From the NCBI RefSeq assembly GCF_005405545.1, contig NZ_BJEG01000005.1, forward strand, positions 35,001 to 99,000: a DNA stretch of 64,000 bases, in the 5' to 3' direction. Positions 26,426 through 36,067 of the stretch are shown here, piece by piece (position 1 is the first letter of the stretch; each line of letters opens with the position of its first letter). The translations under genes and the position numbers were made by a program. Under the pieces are notes generated by a model that searched no databases, was not told the DNA's origin, and saw only the letters and a list, made by a program, of their open reading frames with translations. The stretch is from Weissella hellenica (GTDB taxonomy: Bacteria > Bacillota > Bacilli > Lactobacillales > Lactobacillaceae).

Positions 26426-27691
26426 TTATACCTCCTCCTTTGACTCTAATTGAGCTGTTTCGGATTCAGCTTGATCTGCGACAACGTTTTTAGCAACTGA
26501 TTCTTCATCACTGATTTCACCATTTTCAGCTAGCGCTTGAAGAACACGACCACGAATTAATGTTCCGCGTAAACGGCCATCCTCATCAACCACAGCTAGT
26601 GGTGTTGGTGAATCATAAATTAATGGCATAATATCCATCACCAACATATCCGGTGAAACAGTTGGTATATCTGTTGCCACATCAATTAATGATAGACCTT
26701 CAGTTCGAGCTCGAATAGCATCCTCACTGGTAATGAAACCTCTGAATTGACGCTTACGATCGACTGCAATTAGTCCAGACACTTCTTCAGTACGCATCTT
26801 CTTCAAAGCAACGTTAGGACCATCCACTTCGATGTTTGTAAAGAATGGTGGAATCATAATGTTTTCAGCAGTCAACACCTTTGAACGATCAACATCTTCA
26901 ACGAAGGCGCGAACGTAATCATTGGCTGGTTGTGTCACAATTTCTTCACCAGTTCCAACTTGAACAACTTCCCCATCCTTCATAATAGCGATACGATCAC
27001 CAATACGTAGGGCTTCATTCAAATCGTGAGAAATAAAAATAATTGTCTTTTTATACTGTTCTTGCAAATCCAATAATTCATCTTGCATATCACGACGAAT
27101 TAATGGATCAAGCGCTGAGAACGCCTCATCCATTAGCAAAATTTCAGGATCATTTGCTAATGCACGAGCAAGACCAACACGTTGCTGCATACCACCAGAT
27201 AACTGGTTAGGATATTGATCCTTAAATGCTAATAGATTGGCATTATCTAATGCTTTTTCTGCCTTTTCACGACGTTCTGACTTAGCAACTCCTTGTACTT
27301 CCAACCCATACTCAGTATTTTGCAAAATCGTACGATGAGGGAAAAGTCCGAAACTTTGAAATACCATGCTCATCTTCTTACGACGAACTTCAAGTAACTT
27401 TTCCTTATTCAATTTAGATATATCATCATCATCAATATAGATTTGACCTGAAGTAGGCTCAATCAATCGATTTAACAACCGAATTAAAGTTGACTTACCA
27501 GAACCAGAAAGTCCCATGATAACGAATATTTCACCCTCTTCAACGGCTAAGTTAGCATCGTATACACCAACTGTTGCACCCGTTTTCTTTAAGATATCAG
27601 TTTTTGATTCGTGTTGCTCAACCATTTGTAAAGCTGGCTTGACACGTTTTCCGAAAATCTTAGTCAGGTGTTCAATTTTTACCTTTGACAT
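26426..27691 (-). CDS. opuAA: Glycine betaine ABC transporter ATPase with tandem CBS domains (OpuAA)
   Basis: The 421-residue ATPase has Walker [10 protein letters not shown] (60-68), signature [15 protein letters not shown], Walker B LLMDEAF and the switch histidine in [10 protein letters not shown]. Two CBS modules occupy about 270-390, and the last 30 residues are strongly acidic. In lactococcal OpuA the CBS pair and anionic tail gate transport in response to ionic strength, and CBS domains of related ATPases bind c-di-AMP; the same is inferred here. GGAGGAG lies seven bases before the ATG. Divergent busR supplies transcriptional control. Confidence 0.95.
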   Translation of the reverse strand: MSKVKIEHLTKIFGKRVKPALQMVEQHESKTDILKKTGATVGVYDANLAVEEGEIFVIMGLSGSGKSTLIRLLNRLIEPTSGQIYIDDDDISKLNKEKLLEVRRKKMSMVFQSFGLFPHRTILQNTEYGLEVQGVAKSERREKAEKALDNANLLAFKDQYPNQLSGGMQQRVGLARALANDPEILLMDEAFSALDPLIRRDMQDELLDLQEQYKKTIIFISHDLNEALRIGDRIAIMKDGEVVQVGTGEEIVTQPANDYVRAFVEDVDRSKVLTAENIMIPPFFTNIEVDGPNVALKKMRTEEVSGLIAVDRKRQFRGFITSEDAIRARTEGLSLIDVATDIPTVSPDMLVMDIMPLIYDSPTPLAVVDEDGRLRGTLIRGRVLQALAENGEISDEESVAKNVVADQAESETAQLESKEEV

Positions 27692-27735
27692 ACATTTTCT
27701 CCTCCTACTTGTTCGAAAGTTCTTATGCTTTCGCT

Positions 27736-27779
27736 AAGTGACAATTCTATTGTAAACATAAAGTTGTCACTTTGGTCAA
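27736..27779 (-). promoter_or_regulatory. opuA promoter region with BusR-type operator
   Basis: A perfect nine-base inverted repeat AAGTGACAA (27736-27744) / TTGTCACTT (27764-27772) separated by 19 bases lies 45 bases upstream of opuAA. A TTGACC -35 (minus, 27779-27774) abuts it, and a TACAAT -10 (27754-27749) lies between the arms, although with 19-base spacing. The arrangement suits repression by the adjacent BusR regulator. Confidence 0.6.
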
Positions 27780-27937
27780 ATAAAAACTACTATACCAATA
27801 ATTGTTAAACAGTATAAAAGTCAAATAAAAAGCGCATTTTAATACAGTACCAATTTATTTTAAAAATACTTTAAAACGCACATATGCACTAATCTGTGGT
27901 ATTCTTAAAAGTATATGGCTGATTTTAGGAGGACGTT

Positions 27938-28555
27938 ATGACAGCAATTAAACAACCCCGATATCGTATCATTGCACTAAGGATTGCCAAACAAATTAGC
28001 AGTGGTCAGTTGCAAGTGGGCACCAAAATTCATGCTCGTTCAACACTGGCCACTAATTTTGGTGTTTCATCAGAAACAGCACGCCGGGCTATCAGCATCT
28101 TAGAAGACCTAGACATTGTAGAAACACGTCATGGTAGTGGTGCTATCATTATTTCACGTGAAAAAGCACAAGAATTTGTTAATTCTGAAAGTGATACGCA
28201 AGATTTACAGAATATGCAAACAGCATTAACCAACCAAATCGCAGAACAACAAGTTGGCCTAGTCAAACTCACACAATCGCTAAACACGTTTATTGAGCAA
28301 ACACAGTACTATAAGCAGCACAATCCTTTTACCCCTTATGAATTAAAACTAGTTAATGATTCACCTATTTTTGATCAAACTATTAGTGAGCTCAACTTTT
28401 GGCATAGAACTGGTACGACCTTAGTTGGTATTCTTCATGAAAATCATTTAACCCTTTCACCCGGACCATATGCAAAAATTTATCAGAATGATACGCTATA
28501 TTTTGTTGGTAATGAACTCAGTTTCCAAAATGTTTACAATTTATTTTATGAATAA
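27938..28555 (+). CDS. busR: BusR, GntR-type repressor of betaine uptake with RCK_C domain
   Basis: A 205-residue regulator. The N-terminal GntR winged helix (about 6-70: IAKQISSGQLQVGTKI, then FGVSSETARRAISILEDL) is joined by a helical, probably coiled-coil linker (about 78-120) to a C-terminal RCK_C/TrkA_C domain (about 130-203, GTTLVGILHENHLTLSPG, then YQNDTLYFVG). This architecture is that of BusR, which represses busA/opuA at low osmolarity and binds DNA when loaded with c-di-AMP. Divergent orientation to opuAA supports the assignment. GGAGG lies five bases before the ATG. The ligand here is inferred from the family. Confidence 0.92.
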   Translation: MTAIKQPRYRIIALRIAKQISSGQLQVGTKIHARSTLATNFGVSSETARRAISILEDLDIVETRHGSGAIIISREKAQEFVNSESDTQDLQNMQTALTNQIAEQQVGLVKLTQSLNTFIEQTQYYKQHNPFTPYELKLVNDSPIFDQTISELNFWHRTGTTLVGILHENHLTLSPGPYAKIYQNDTLYFVGNELSFQNVYNLFYE

Positions 28556-28638
28556 TTGTTTAATTATATCAAACAAGTCCTTCCAGTATTTATTTTATCA
28601 TATGATCATCATTAAATTCTGTTTTAAGACTTTAAAAC

Positions 28639-28688
28639 AAAAAAATTGCTGAACAATAACCCAATTAGGTAATTGTTCAGCAATTTTT
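28639..28688 (+). terminator. Bidirectional terminator between busR and ppaC
   Basis: Thirteen-base perfect stem ATTGCTGAACAAT / ATTGTTCAGCAAT (28645-28657, 28672-28684) flanked by A-tract and T-tract, so it can stop busR on the plus strand and ppaC on the minus strand. Confidence 0.9.
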
Positions 28689-29615
28689 TTATCCTTCAAA
28701 TACCGTTGTCAACGGTGGTACAACTTGCTTCTTACGTGACACAACACCAGGCAATGAGGCGCGACCATCAACCAATGTAACATCAAACGCTGTAGCAATC
28801 TTATCTTGATTATCACCCAATACCAAAATATCTGAGTTTGAATCTAAAATATTTGTTACAACGAAGACAAATGTATCATAGTTTTCACTTGATAATTCAT
28901 CTGCTATGGCAGCCACAATGTCATCACGTCGAGCAAATACATCATTAACATCCACTGTATTTACTTGACCAATACGCAATGTTTGACCACCCAATTCAAA
29001 TGACTTAGCATCCCCGTCAATTAATTCTTTAGCCGTCTTAGTTGATAGATCTGTTCCAGCCTTCAACATCTCTAATCCATAAGCCTCGTAATCAGATAAT
29101 CCAGCAATTTTTGCTAGTCCTTCTAATGCTGGCTTATCCATTGGTGTTGTCGTTGGGCTCTTTAGCAAAAGTGTATCCGAAATGATGGCAGAAAGCATCA
29201 TACCAGCTACAGCAGCTGGTATCTCAATCCCAGCTGTTTGATATTCATAATACAAAACTGTTGCAACTGAACCTAATGGCTTATTAATAAACCATAATGG
29301 CGCAGCAGAAGTAAAGTTAATCTTATGGTGGTCGTAAACACCTGCAACCGTTACATCAGCCAAGTTGGCAACTGATTGACTCGCTTCATTATGATCAACC
29401 AGAATAACTTCCTTTGTATCTGCATTTTCAATTACACGTGGTGCTTCAACCTTAAAGTAATTTAATGCGTATTCAGTTTCTGCATTAGGTGTCCCTAACG
29501 CAACTGCTTCCGTATCCAATTTGTACGCTTTGTTCAAGAAGTATGATGCAGAAATTGCAGATGCAATTGTATCCGTATCAGGATTTTGGTGTCCAAAAAC
29601 CAATGTCTTAGCCAT
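28689..29615 (-). CDS. ppaC: Manganese-dependent inorganic pyrophosphatase (family II)
   Basis: This 308-residue enzyme hydrolyses pyrophosphate, pulling biosynthetic reactions forward. It is a DHH-family protein: metal ligands His9, Asp13 and Asp15 (GHQNPDTDT), LVDHNE, the DHH motif VYDHHKINF, and a C-terminal DHHA2 domain ending with SRKKQVVPPL. No CBS insert is present. The ATG at 29615 is used, with GGAG nine bases upstream; a longer in-frame extension of 14 codons lacks a ribosome binding site. It follows parC by 78 bases on the same strand. Confidence 0.96.
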   Translation of the reverse strand: MAKTLVFGHQNPDTDTIASAISASYFLNKAYKLDTEAVALGTPNAETEYALNYFKVEAPRVIENADTKEVILVDHNEASQSVANLADVTVAGVYDHHKINFTSAAPLWFINKPLGSVATVLYYEYQTAGIEIPAAVAGMMLSAIISDTLLLKSPTTTPMDKPALEGLAKIAGLSDYEAYGLEMLKAGTDLSTKTAKELIDGDAKSFELGGQTLRIGQVNTVDVNDVFARRDDIVAAIADELSSENYDTFVFVVTNILDSNSDILVLGDNQDKIATAFDVTLVDGRASLPGVVSRKKQVVPPLTTVFEG

Positions 29616-29693
29616 CAGATAATTCTCCAATTCATTATTTTTTATCATGTTAATCATACACCATTTTTTAGGTTTTGAGCCATAGAAAATGTC

Positions 29694-32153
29694 TTAATTA
29701 AGTACCTTTGTCACATCATATAGCTGCATAGCCACAGGCTGACCGGCTGTCGAGACATCAATAATAAAACTACCATTACTATATCGTTGACTTAAATTAT
29801 GGTCACTTGGTATCACATCAAACTGCTTACCACGGGTCGTATAAATTGATAATGGCTTTGGTGAATGTCGTTCAACGATCTGTGTTGCAATAATTTCATG
29901 TGAATCTTTTTTCAATTCACGCATCATAAGTACGCCCTTTCGAGCACGACTTGTAACTGATATTTCAGTAACTGCCATCCACTTAAAAGCACCTCGATGG
30001 GTAATCACTGCTAAAGCTTGATCGTCCGTTACGGATGCCATACTAATAATCTCATCATCATTTGCCAAGTTCATAGACTTAACACCGGCTGTTCGATTAC
30101 CAGATAATGGCACTTCCGCCAAATCATAACGTAATCCCAGTGCCTTACGAGATACCAAAATAACTGTACGATTAGCATTATCACCCAATTGTAATTTTTC
30201 TAACCCAATAATAGTTGCTGAACTCACTTTTAGTTTCATAAAAATCATACTACGTTTTTTATAAGTATTACGTGGTACAAGATCGGCAAATTTAAACTGT
30301 TTAATATAGCCATCACTCGTTGCAGTTAACCAAGTGCCAGCTAACTTATCAATATCGGACACGATCTCAACATGAATAATCTCTTCATCAGGTAAGAAAC
30401 CATTAATCGATTGTGATAAATGTTCACCGGCTTCTTTCCATTTAAATTCTGATAATTCATGGATTGGTCGATAAATAACATGACCCTTATTTGTAAACAT
30501 AAAAATATGTTGTAACGTGTTAACATGGCCAACAAAAATAGTACTGTCATCTTCACGCAATCCGTTATCATCCCCAGATGCTTTATGCGAGCGTAGCGAT
30601 GATCGTTTAACGTATCCCATTTTTGAAACTAATACTGCAACATCTTCGTCAGCAACCGTTACCGTTGCATCATATTTTAGTTCTTGCACATCGGCCTGAA
30701 TTTCTGTCAAACGTGGTGTACTATAATTTTTCTTAATTAATTTCAATTCTTGACGCAATTCCTGACGTAAAACCTTAGGGTCAGACAGAACAGAATTAAA
30801 ATGTTCAATCTGTTTTGATAGTTCTTCAAATTCAGCTTGTAATTGTGTAACATCAGTATTTGTCAAACGATACAATTGCAAAGTCACGATGGCTTCTGCT
30901 TGTGCTAACGTAAAATCAAATTGGTCAACCAAATTTTGTTTCGCATCTTTGCGATCCTTAGAGCCTCGAATTGTCGTAATAACCTCGTCCAAGATTGAAA
31001 GTGCTTTAATTAACCCAGTCACAATATGTTGACGTTCTTGTGCTTTGCGTAAATCATAGGTCGTTCGTTTTGTAATAATAGCAACTTGATGCTCCAAAAA
31101 TGCTTCAAGAGCCGTCTTTAAGCCAACACGTTCTGGTCTAAGATTATGAATTGCAACCATATTAAAATTATACGTAACTTGCAAATCAGTCTTTTTTAAC
31201 AAATAGGCTAGAATACCATTTACATTTGCATCTTTGCTTAATTCAATAGCAATTGATAGACCATCACGATCAGATTCATCACGTACTTCAACAATTCCTG
31301 GCACATCCTTATTCAAGCGAATTTCATCAATCTTTTTAACTAGACTGGCTTTATTCACTTCATAAGGGATTTCACTAACTTGAATTTGTGATTTGCCACC
31401 CTTTAGTTTCAAAATTTCAGTTTTTGAACGAACAACTATCCGTCCACGACCGTTTTTGTATGCTGCCTTAATGCCATCAACACCTTGAATAATACCGCCA
31501 GTCGGAAAATCTGGACCTTTCACAAAACCCATCAAATCATCTAAGCTGGCTTTAGGATGTGATAGTAAATAAATCAACGCATCAATAACTTCACCTAAAT
31601 TATGTGGTGGAATGTCTGTTGCGTACCCTGCTGAAATTCCAGTAGCACCGTTCACTAACAGATTGGGAAAATGAGCTGGTAATACTGTCGGTTCATACTC
31701 CGTATCATCAAAGTTAAGAACCATATCAACAGTTTCTTTATCAAGATCTCGTAACATTTCACCTGCTAATTTTGATAAGCGGGCTTCAGTATAACGCATC
31801 GCAGCAGCAGGATCATTATCAATCGATCCATTATTACCATGCATCTCAATTAATGGTGCACGTAATTTCCAATCTTGCGACATACGCACCAGTGCTTCAT
31901 AGATTGATGAATCACCATGTGGGTGAAAGTTACCCATGACATTTCCGACTGATTTAGCCGACTTACGAAATTGCTTATCATAGGTATTACCATCTTTATT
32001 CATAGCGTACAAAATACGTCGTTGTACCGGCTTTAAGCCATCACGAATGTCAGGCAATGCGCGTTCTTGAATAATATATTTTGAGTATCGTCCGAAACGA
32101 TCACCCATTACCGCTTCAAGGCTTAATTCTTGAATATTTCCAGATTCTGCCAT
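29694..32153 (-). CDS. parC: DNA topoisomerase IV subunit A
   Basis: ParC cleaves and rejoins DNA in the ParC2E2 decatenase. The 819-residue protein begins with the quinolone-pocket region, including GNFHPHGDSSIYEAL (74-88), and has the active tyrosine at Tyr121 (AAMRYTEARLS). Beta-propeller blades fill the C terminus. AAAAAGGAG in the six-base gap after parE drives translation, so parE-parC is a coupled operon. Positions analogous to resistance-associated Ser80/Glu84 are Ser82 and Glu86, both the sensitive-type residues. Confidence 0.96.
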   Translation of the reverse strand: MAESGNIQELSLEAVMGDRFGRYSKYIIQERALPDIRDGLKPVQRRILYAMNKDGNTYDKQFRKSAKSVGNVMGNFHPHGDSSIYEALVRMSQDWKLRAPLIEMHGNNGSIDNDPAAAMRYTEARLSKLAGEMLRDLDKETVDMVLNFDDTEYEPTVLPAHFPNLLVNGATGISAGYATDIPPHNLGEVIDALIYLLSHPKASLDDLMGFVKGPDFPTGGIIQGVDGIKAAYKNGRGRIVVRSKTEILKLKGGKSQIQVSEIPYEVNKASLVKKIDEIRLNKDVPGIVEVRDESDRDGLSIAIELSKDANVNGILAYLLKKTDLQVTYNFNMVAIHNLRPERVGLKTALEAFLEHQVAIITKRTTYDLRKAQERQHIVTGLIKALSILDEVITTIRGSKDRKDAKQNLVDQFDFTLAQAEAIVTLQLYRLTNTDVTQLQAEFEELSKQIEHFNSVLSDPKVLRQELRQELKLIKKNYSTPRLTEIQADVQELKYDATVTVADEDVAVLVSKMGYVKRSSLRSHKASGDDNGLREDDSTIFVGHVNTLQHIFMFTNKGHVIYRPIHELSEFKWKEAGEHLSQSINGFLPDEEIIHVEIVSDIDKLAGTWLTATSDGYIKQFKFADLVPRNTYKKRSMIFMKLKVSSATIIGLEKLQLGDNANRTVILVSRKALGLRYDLAEVPLSGNRTAGVKSMNLANDDEIISMASVTDDQALAVITHRGAFKWMAVTEISVTSRARKGVLMMRELKKDSHEIIATQIVERHSPKPLSIYTTRGKQFDVIPSDHNLSQRYSNGSFIIDVSTAGQPVAMQLYDVTKVLN

Positions 32154-32159
32154 TCAACT

Positions 32160-34187
32160 TTACTCCTTTTTGTCTTGCCAACTTTCAATAATCGGCGCCA
32201 CAAATTCTTGATTTTGAGTATTTAATTCTTCAGATTGTTCCGCTTCATCAAGTAAGGTGTCACCTTCCTCAACTAGGTTAAAGGCAACATTACTCTCAAT
32301 CCACTTACGACGTGGTTCAACCTTATCACCCATCAAAGTTGTAACACGCTTTTCAGCTAACATCGCATCATCAATTTTGACACGGATAAGCGTCCGCTGA
32401 CTTGGATCCATTGTTGTCGACCAAAGTTGCTCAGCATTCATTTCACCTAGTCCTTTAAAGCGTTGCAAAGTATAACCGCGGCCAATTTCCTGTTCAGCTG
32501 ATGATAATTGTGCATCAGTCCAAGCATACGCAACTCGTTGTTGTTTGCCTTTACCACGACGCAGCATATATAACGGTGGTAATGCGATATAAACCATACC
32601 AGCATCAATCAATGGTCGCATGTACTTATAAAAGAACGTCAACAGCAATGTTTGAATATGTGCCCCATCATCATCCGCATCAGTCATAATAATAATTTTA
32701 TCGTAATGCGAATCAACAACATTAAATTCAGGTCCAACACCAGCACCAATCGTATAAATAATAGTGGCAATTTCTTCGTTTTTCATAATATCAGCTAGTT
32801 TAGCTTTTTCAGTATTCAAAACTTTACCACGTAAAGGCAAAATTGCTTGAAATTTACGATTTCGGCCTTGCTTGGCAGAACCGCCGGCAGAATCTCCCTC
32901 AACTAAGAATAACTCGTTTTGACTAGCATTTTTAGATTGGGCAGGCGTCAGCTTACCAGAGAGTAATCGATCGGTTTTACCCTTTTTCTTCCCTGTACGG
33001 GCCTCATCACGTGCCTTACGGGCCGCCTCGCGGGCTTCTCGAGCTCGTAATGACTTACGGATAAGTCCTTGTGAGAATTCTCCATTTTCCATCAGGTAGA
33101 AGCCTAGTTGTTCCGTAATAATATTATCAACAATGGTCCGAGCTTCTGGTGTTCCCAACTTTTCTTTTGTCTGGCCCTCAAACTGTAAAATATTTTCAGG
33201 AATTCTCAAAGAAATAACTACCGAAAGTCCCTCTCGAACGTCTGAACCCTCTAAATTCTTATCTTTGTCCTTTAAAAGATTTACTTTACGAGCGTATTCA
33301 TTAAAAGCCTTTGTCCAAGCTGCGCGTAATCCCGCTTCATGAGTCCCACCATCAGGCGTACGTACATTATTGACAAATGACATCATTGTTTCTGAAAAAC
33401 CATCATTATATTGTGCAGCGACTTCAACTTCAACACCTTGAGCCGTACCATCAAAATACATGATGTCACCGAGTGTATCTTTATCTTCGTTTAAATAAGA
33501 TACAAACGCCTTAATTCCTTCAGAGTAGTGGTAAACCTCGCTTTGCTCTTGATCCGGCCTCTCATCAGTTAACGTAATTTTAACATCACGTAATAAAAAT
33601 GCTGATTCGCGTAACCGCTCAGCTAAAGTATTAAAATTGTAAATCGTTGTTGAAAAAATTGTCGGGTCTGGTTTAAATGTGACCGTTGTACCAGACTTTT
33701 CTTTTGTTCTGCCTATCTTCTTTAATGTTCCATCTGGATGACCACCATTAACAAAGTGTTCTTGATACTTGGCACCATCACGAACAATTGTCACCATTAA
33801 ATCACTTGATAATGCATTAACAACTGAAGAACCCACACCATGCAGTCCACCAGACGTTTTATAACCACCTTGACCAAACTTACCACCTGCATGTAAAACA
33901 GTCAGTATGACTTCAGGAGTTGGTTTTCCGGAAGCGTGCATTCCAACCGGCATACCACGTCCATGATCAACGACAGTAATTGCGTTGTTTTCATGAATCG
34001 TAACATTAATCTCATCACCATACCCAGCTAATGCCTCATCAACTGCGTTATCAAAGATTTCATACACTAGATGGTGCAAACCTTTACCATCTGTCGAACC
34101 AATATACATCCCCGGTCGTTTTCGAACAGCTTCAAGCCCTTCTAAAACTGTAATGGAATCATCCGAATAATTATTTTTCTTTACCAT
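32160..34187 (-). CDS. parE: DNA topoisomerase IV subunit B
   Basis: ParE is the ATPase subunit of topoisomerase IV. The 675-residue protein has the GHKL ATP site (EIFDNAVDEALAG, then GLHGVGSSVVNALS), the transducer domain, and Toprim motifs ELFLVEGDSAGGSAKQGR and TDADDDGAHI. The ATG at 34187 is preferred, with AAAGGA eight bases upstream, over an upstream extension of 16 codons. ParE rather than GyrB is chosen because parC follows directly and no gyrA is adjacent. Confidence 0.95.
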   Translation of the reverse strand: MVKKNNYSDDSITVLEGLEAVRKRPGMYIGSTDGKGLHHLVYEIFDNAVDEALAGYGDEINVTIHENNAITVVDHGRGMPVGMHASGKPTPEVILTVLHAGGKFGQGGYKTSGGLHGVGSSVVNALSSDLMVTIVRDGAKYQEHFVNGGHPDGTLKKIGRTKEKSGTTVTFKPDPTIFSTTIYNFNTLAERLRESAFLLRDVKITLTDERPDQEQSEVYHYSEGIKAFVSYLNEDKDTLGDIMYFDGTAQGVEVEVAAQYNDGFSETMMSFVNNVRTPDGGTHEAGLRAAWTKAFNEYARKVNLLKDKDKNLEGSDVREGLSVVISLRIPENILQFEGQTKEKLGTPEARTIVDNIITEQLGFYLMENGEFSQGLIRKSLRAREAREAARKARDEARTGKKKGKTDRLLSGKLTPAQSKNASQNELFLVEGDSAGGSAKQGRNRKFQAILPLRGKVLNTEKAKLADIMKNEEIATIIYTIGAGVGPEFNVVDSHYDKIIIMTDADDDGAHIQTLLLTFFYKYMRPLIDAGMVYIALPPLYMLRRGKGKQQRVAYAWTDAQLSSAEQEIGRGYTLQRFKGLGEMNAEQLWSTTMDPSQRTLIRVKIDDAMLAEKRVTTLMGDKVEPRRKWIESNVAFNLVEEGDTLLDEAEQSEELNTQNQEFVAPIIESWQDKKE

Positions 34188-34240
34188 GGATGTTTTCCTT
34201 TCATTTATGTTAACTTGCGTTTTAACGCGTTTCAAATTTC

Positions 34241-34318
34241 ATAATATCTCAAAACTAACCCTTGACGCAACACTATTAAAAAAAATTAAAGTTCTAAAGT
34301 TGAGAAACATGCTAAAAT
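34241..34318. promoter_or_regulatory. Divergent promoters of parE-parC and plsY
   Basis: Minus strand: TTGCGT (34270-34265), 18-base spacer, TATTAT (34246-34241) for parE. Plus strand: extended -10 TGCTAAAAT (34310-34318) for plsY, with a weak -35. Assignments rest on consensus matching alone. Confidence 0.4.
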
Positions 34319-34380
34319 AGGTAAGGTTTTGTAATAGATTATAAACATACGATTATTAAAAAATATAAGGAGCTATCGTC

Positions 34381-35004
34381 GTGACGATTTTTCATTTTAT
34401 CATTAGTTTTGGGTTAGCCTACTTATTAGGGTCTATTCCTTCTGGATATTGGATTGGTAAAATTTTTTTCAAAAAAGATATTTTACAATTAGGATCTGGT
34501 AACATTGGCACTACTAATACTTTTCGTACCTTAGGTGTCATTCCTGGTACAATGGTTTTGATTATTGATTTATGCAAAGGTATTTTAGGCGCCTCAATGG
34601 CAACTATTTGGGGCTCTACGCCACATTGGGCATATATGGTTATTGGGTTGGGCGCTATTTTAGGCCATACTTTTTCGTTTTGGATTGGATTTAAAGGTGG
34701 TAAGGCAGTAGCAACATCAGTGGGTGTCCTCTTATTATACAGCCCATCAATGTTTACAGCAGCCGTTATTACTTTTTTGTCATCTATCTTATTAACAAGT
34801 ATGGTATCTATTGGGTCAATGCTTGGTTTTACCGTTGTCACTGTATTATCTGCATTTTGGTTACATGATTGGCTATTAACAATAATTGCACTTATTTTAA
34901 CTATTTTTGTATTTTACCGTCACCGTGGTAATATTAATCGTATTTTGAACGGTACTGAGTCTAAAGTGCCATTTGGTTTTGGTCATTGGTTGTCAAAAAA
35001 ATAA
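34381..35004 (+). CDS. plsY: Acyl-phosphate glycerol-3-phosphate acyltransferase PlsY
   Basis: PlsY transfers an acyl group from acyl-phosphate to glycerol-3-phosphate, the first membrane step of phospholipid synthesis. The 207-residue protein has five or so membrane helices and the three conserved loops: SIPSGYWIGK, GSGNIGTTNTFRTLG, and GHTFSFWIGFKGGKAVATSVG. The start is GTG with AAGGAG eight bases upstream. It is a single-gene unit divergent from parE with its own terminator, a common neighbour arrangement in Firmicutes. Confidence 0.95.
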   Translation: MTIFHFIISFGLAYLLGSIPSGYWIGKIFFKKDILQLGSGNIGTTNTFRTLGVIPGTMVLIIDLCKGILGASMATIWGSTPHWAYMVIGLGAILGHTFSFWIGFKGGKAVATSVGVLLLYSPSMFTAAVITFLSSILLTSMVSIGSMLGFTVVTVLSAFWLHDWLLTIIALILTIFVFYRHRGNINRILNGTESKVPFGFGHWLSKK

Positions 35005-35012
35005 TATACAAA

Positions 35013-35045
35013 AACTCTCCCAATTTTATATGGGAGAGTTTTTTT
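35013..35045 (+). terminator. Terminator of plsY
   Basis: Ten-base perfect stem AACTCTCCCA / TGGGAGAGTT (35013-35022, 35031-35040) followed by T residues; A residues on the other side make it usable by the converging aldose epimerase gene. Confidence 0.93.
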
Positions 35046-35108
35046 GTTCAATAATATTTTTACCGTTAATTAATTAAAAAACAGTTAGTTATAATCTTTA
35101 TTTTGTAA

Positions 35109-35990
35109 TTAAAAGAATGATAACGAATATGAACCAGTAAATGTTTGAGCAGGCGCAAGTTCATTGATGCCATATTTATGATTAATGATGCCATCAGCGT
35201 TAACTGTATCTGCAACACCCCACCATGGTTCTAAACAAACAAATGGCGCTTCTTTACCATAGGGTGTCCAAATACCTACGTATTGTGCATCTTGAATATG
35301 CATTGTCACCCCATTAGACTCCCCTAATCTAGCTAAAACAACAGATACAGGATTACCATCTAAACGTAAAATAATCGCATCATTTTTATAATCGTCACGA
35401 CGTAATCTTAATGGAATTGATGAATTAAACGTTGTATCTAAATTGTTATCAAGGTATGGTCCAACCAACTTTGAGCGATTGTAAATACGATTAGGTTCAA
35501 TATTGACATAGTAGTCTGTAAATTTTTCATTTTCTGCCAATGGCACTCTAAACCCTGGATGACCACCAACTGAAAAATAAATTTCATGCGAATCAGTATT
35601 TGCTACAACATAAGTCACACCTAAGGTATCCTGATCTGTTAATCTATAAATAACATCAAATTGAAAGTGAAATGGATAAATTGAATGTGTTTCTTCTGTA
35701 TCAACCAATCGTAAACGTGCATAGGTCGCTGTTTTTTCTACTAGATCAAATTCATTATCTCGGGCAAATCCATGCTGCGTCATAAAATAAGTCTTATCTC
35801 GATATTTGTAACGATCCCCTTTAAGACGACCAACAATTGGAAATAAGTTAGGCGCATGTCTTCCCCAAAAATTAGGATCTGCTGTCCACATGTACTCTAA
35901 ACCAGATTCACGGTTCGTAACACTAGACAATTCTGCCCCTAACTCAGAAATAATAACACTAATGTTTTCATTTTCTAATTTTACTGACAT
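35109..35990 (-). CDS. Aldose 1-epimerase family protein (LacX/GalM-like)
   Basis: A 293-residue member of the aldose 1-epimerase superfamily that interconverts sugar anomers. Visible landmarks are MTQHGFARDNEF (first catalytic histidine), SVGGHPGFRVPL (second histidine) and VCLEPWWGVADT (catalytic glutamate). It resembles the LacX branch; the exact sugar (galactose, glucose or a sugar phosphate) cannot be called. GGAGGG lies just three bases before the ATG, which is tight. No sugar operon is adjacent, so it appears to stand alone. Confidence 0.85.
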   Translation of the reverse strand: MSVKLENENISVIISELGAELSSVTNRESGLEYMWTADPNFWGRHAPNLFPIVGRLKGDRYKYRDKTYFMTQHGFARDNEFDLVEKTATYARLRLVDTEETHSIYPFHFQFDVIYRLTDQDTLGVTYVVANTDSHEIYFSVGGHPGFRVPLAENEKFTDYYVNIEPNRIYNRSKLVGPYLDNNLDTTFNSSIPLRLRRDDYKNDAIILRLDGNPVSVVLARLGESNGVTMHIQDAQYVGIWTPYGKEAPFVCLEPWWGVADTVNADGIINHKYGINELAPAQTFTGSYSLSFF

Positions 35991-36030
35991 AAGCCCTCCA
36001 AAGTTTCAATAACGTTATGTTAATAATACC

Positions 36031-36056
36031 AAACAAAATTGGTCTTTACCAATTTT
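36031..36056 (-). terminator. Hairpin between xerC and the aldose epimerase gene
   Basis: Nine-base perfect stem AAAATTGGT / ACCAATTTT with a four-base loop (36035-36056), then GTTT on the minus strand. It fits a weak terminator for xerC, or an operator for the epimerase gene (ATTGGT-N4-ACCAAT). Confidence 0.5.
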
Positions 36057-36067
36057 ATCATCGTAAA

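Noticed and set aside
34419..34841. 140-codon frame opposite plsY
   Set aside because: It is antisense to a clear PlsY coding sequence, has Ile/Pro-rich shadow composition, no motif and no ribosome binding site.
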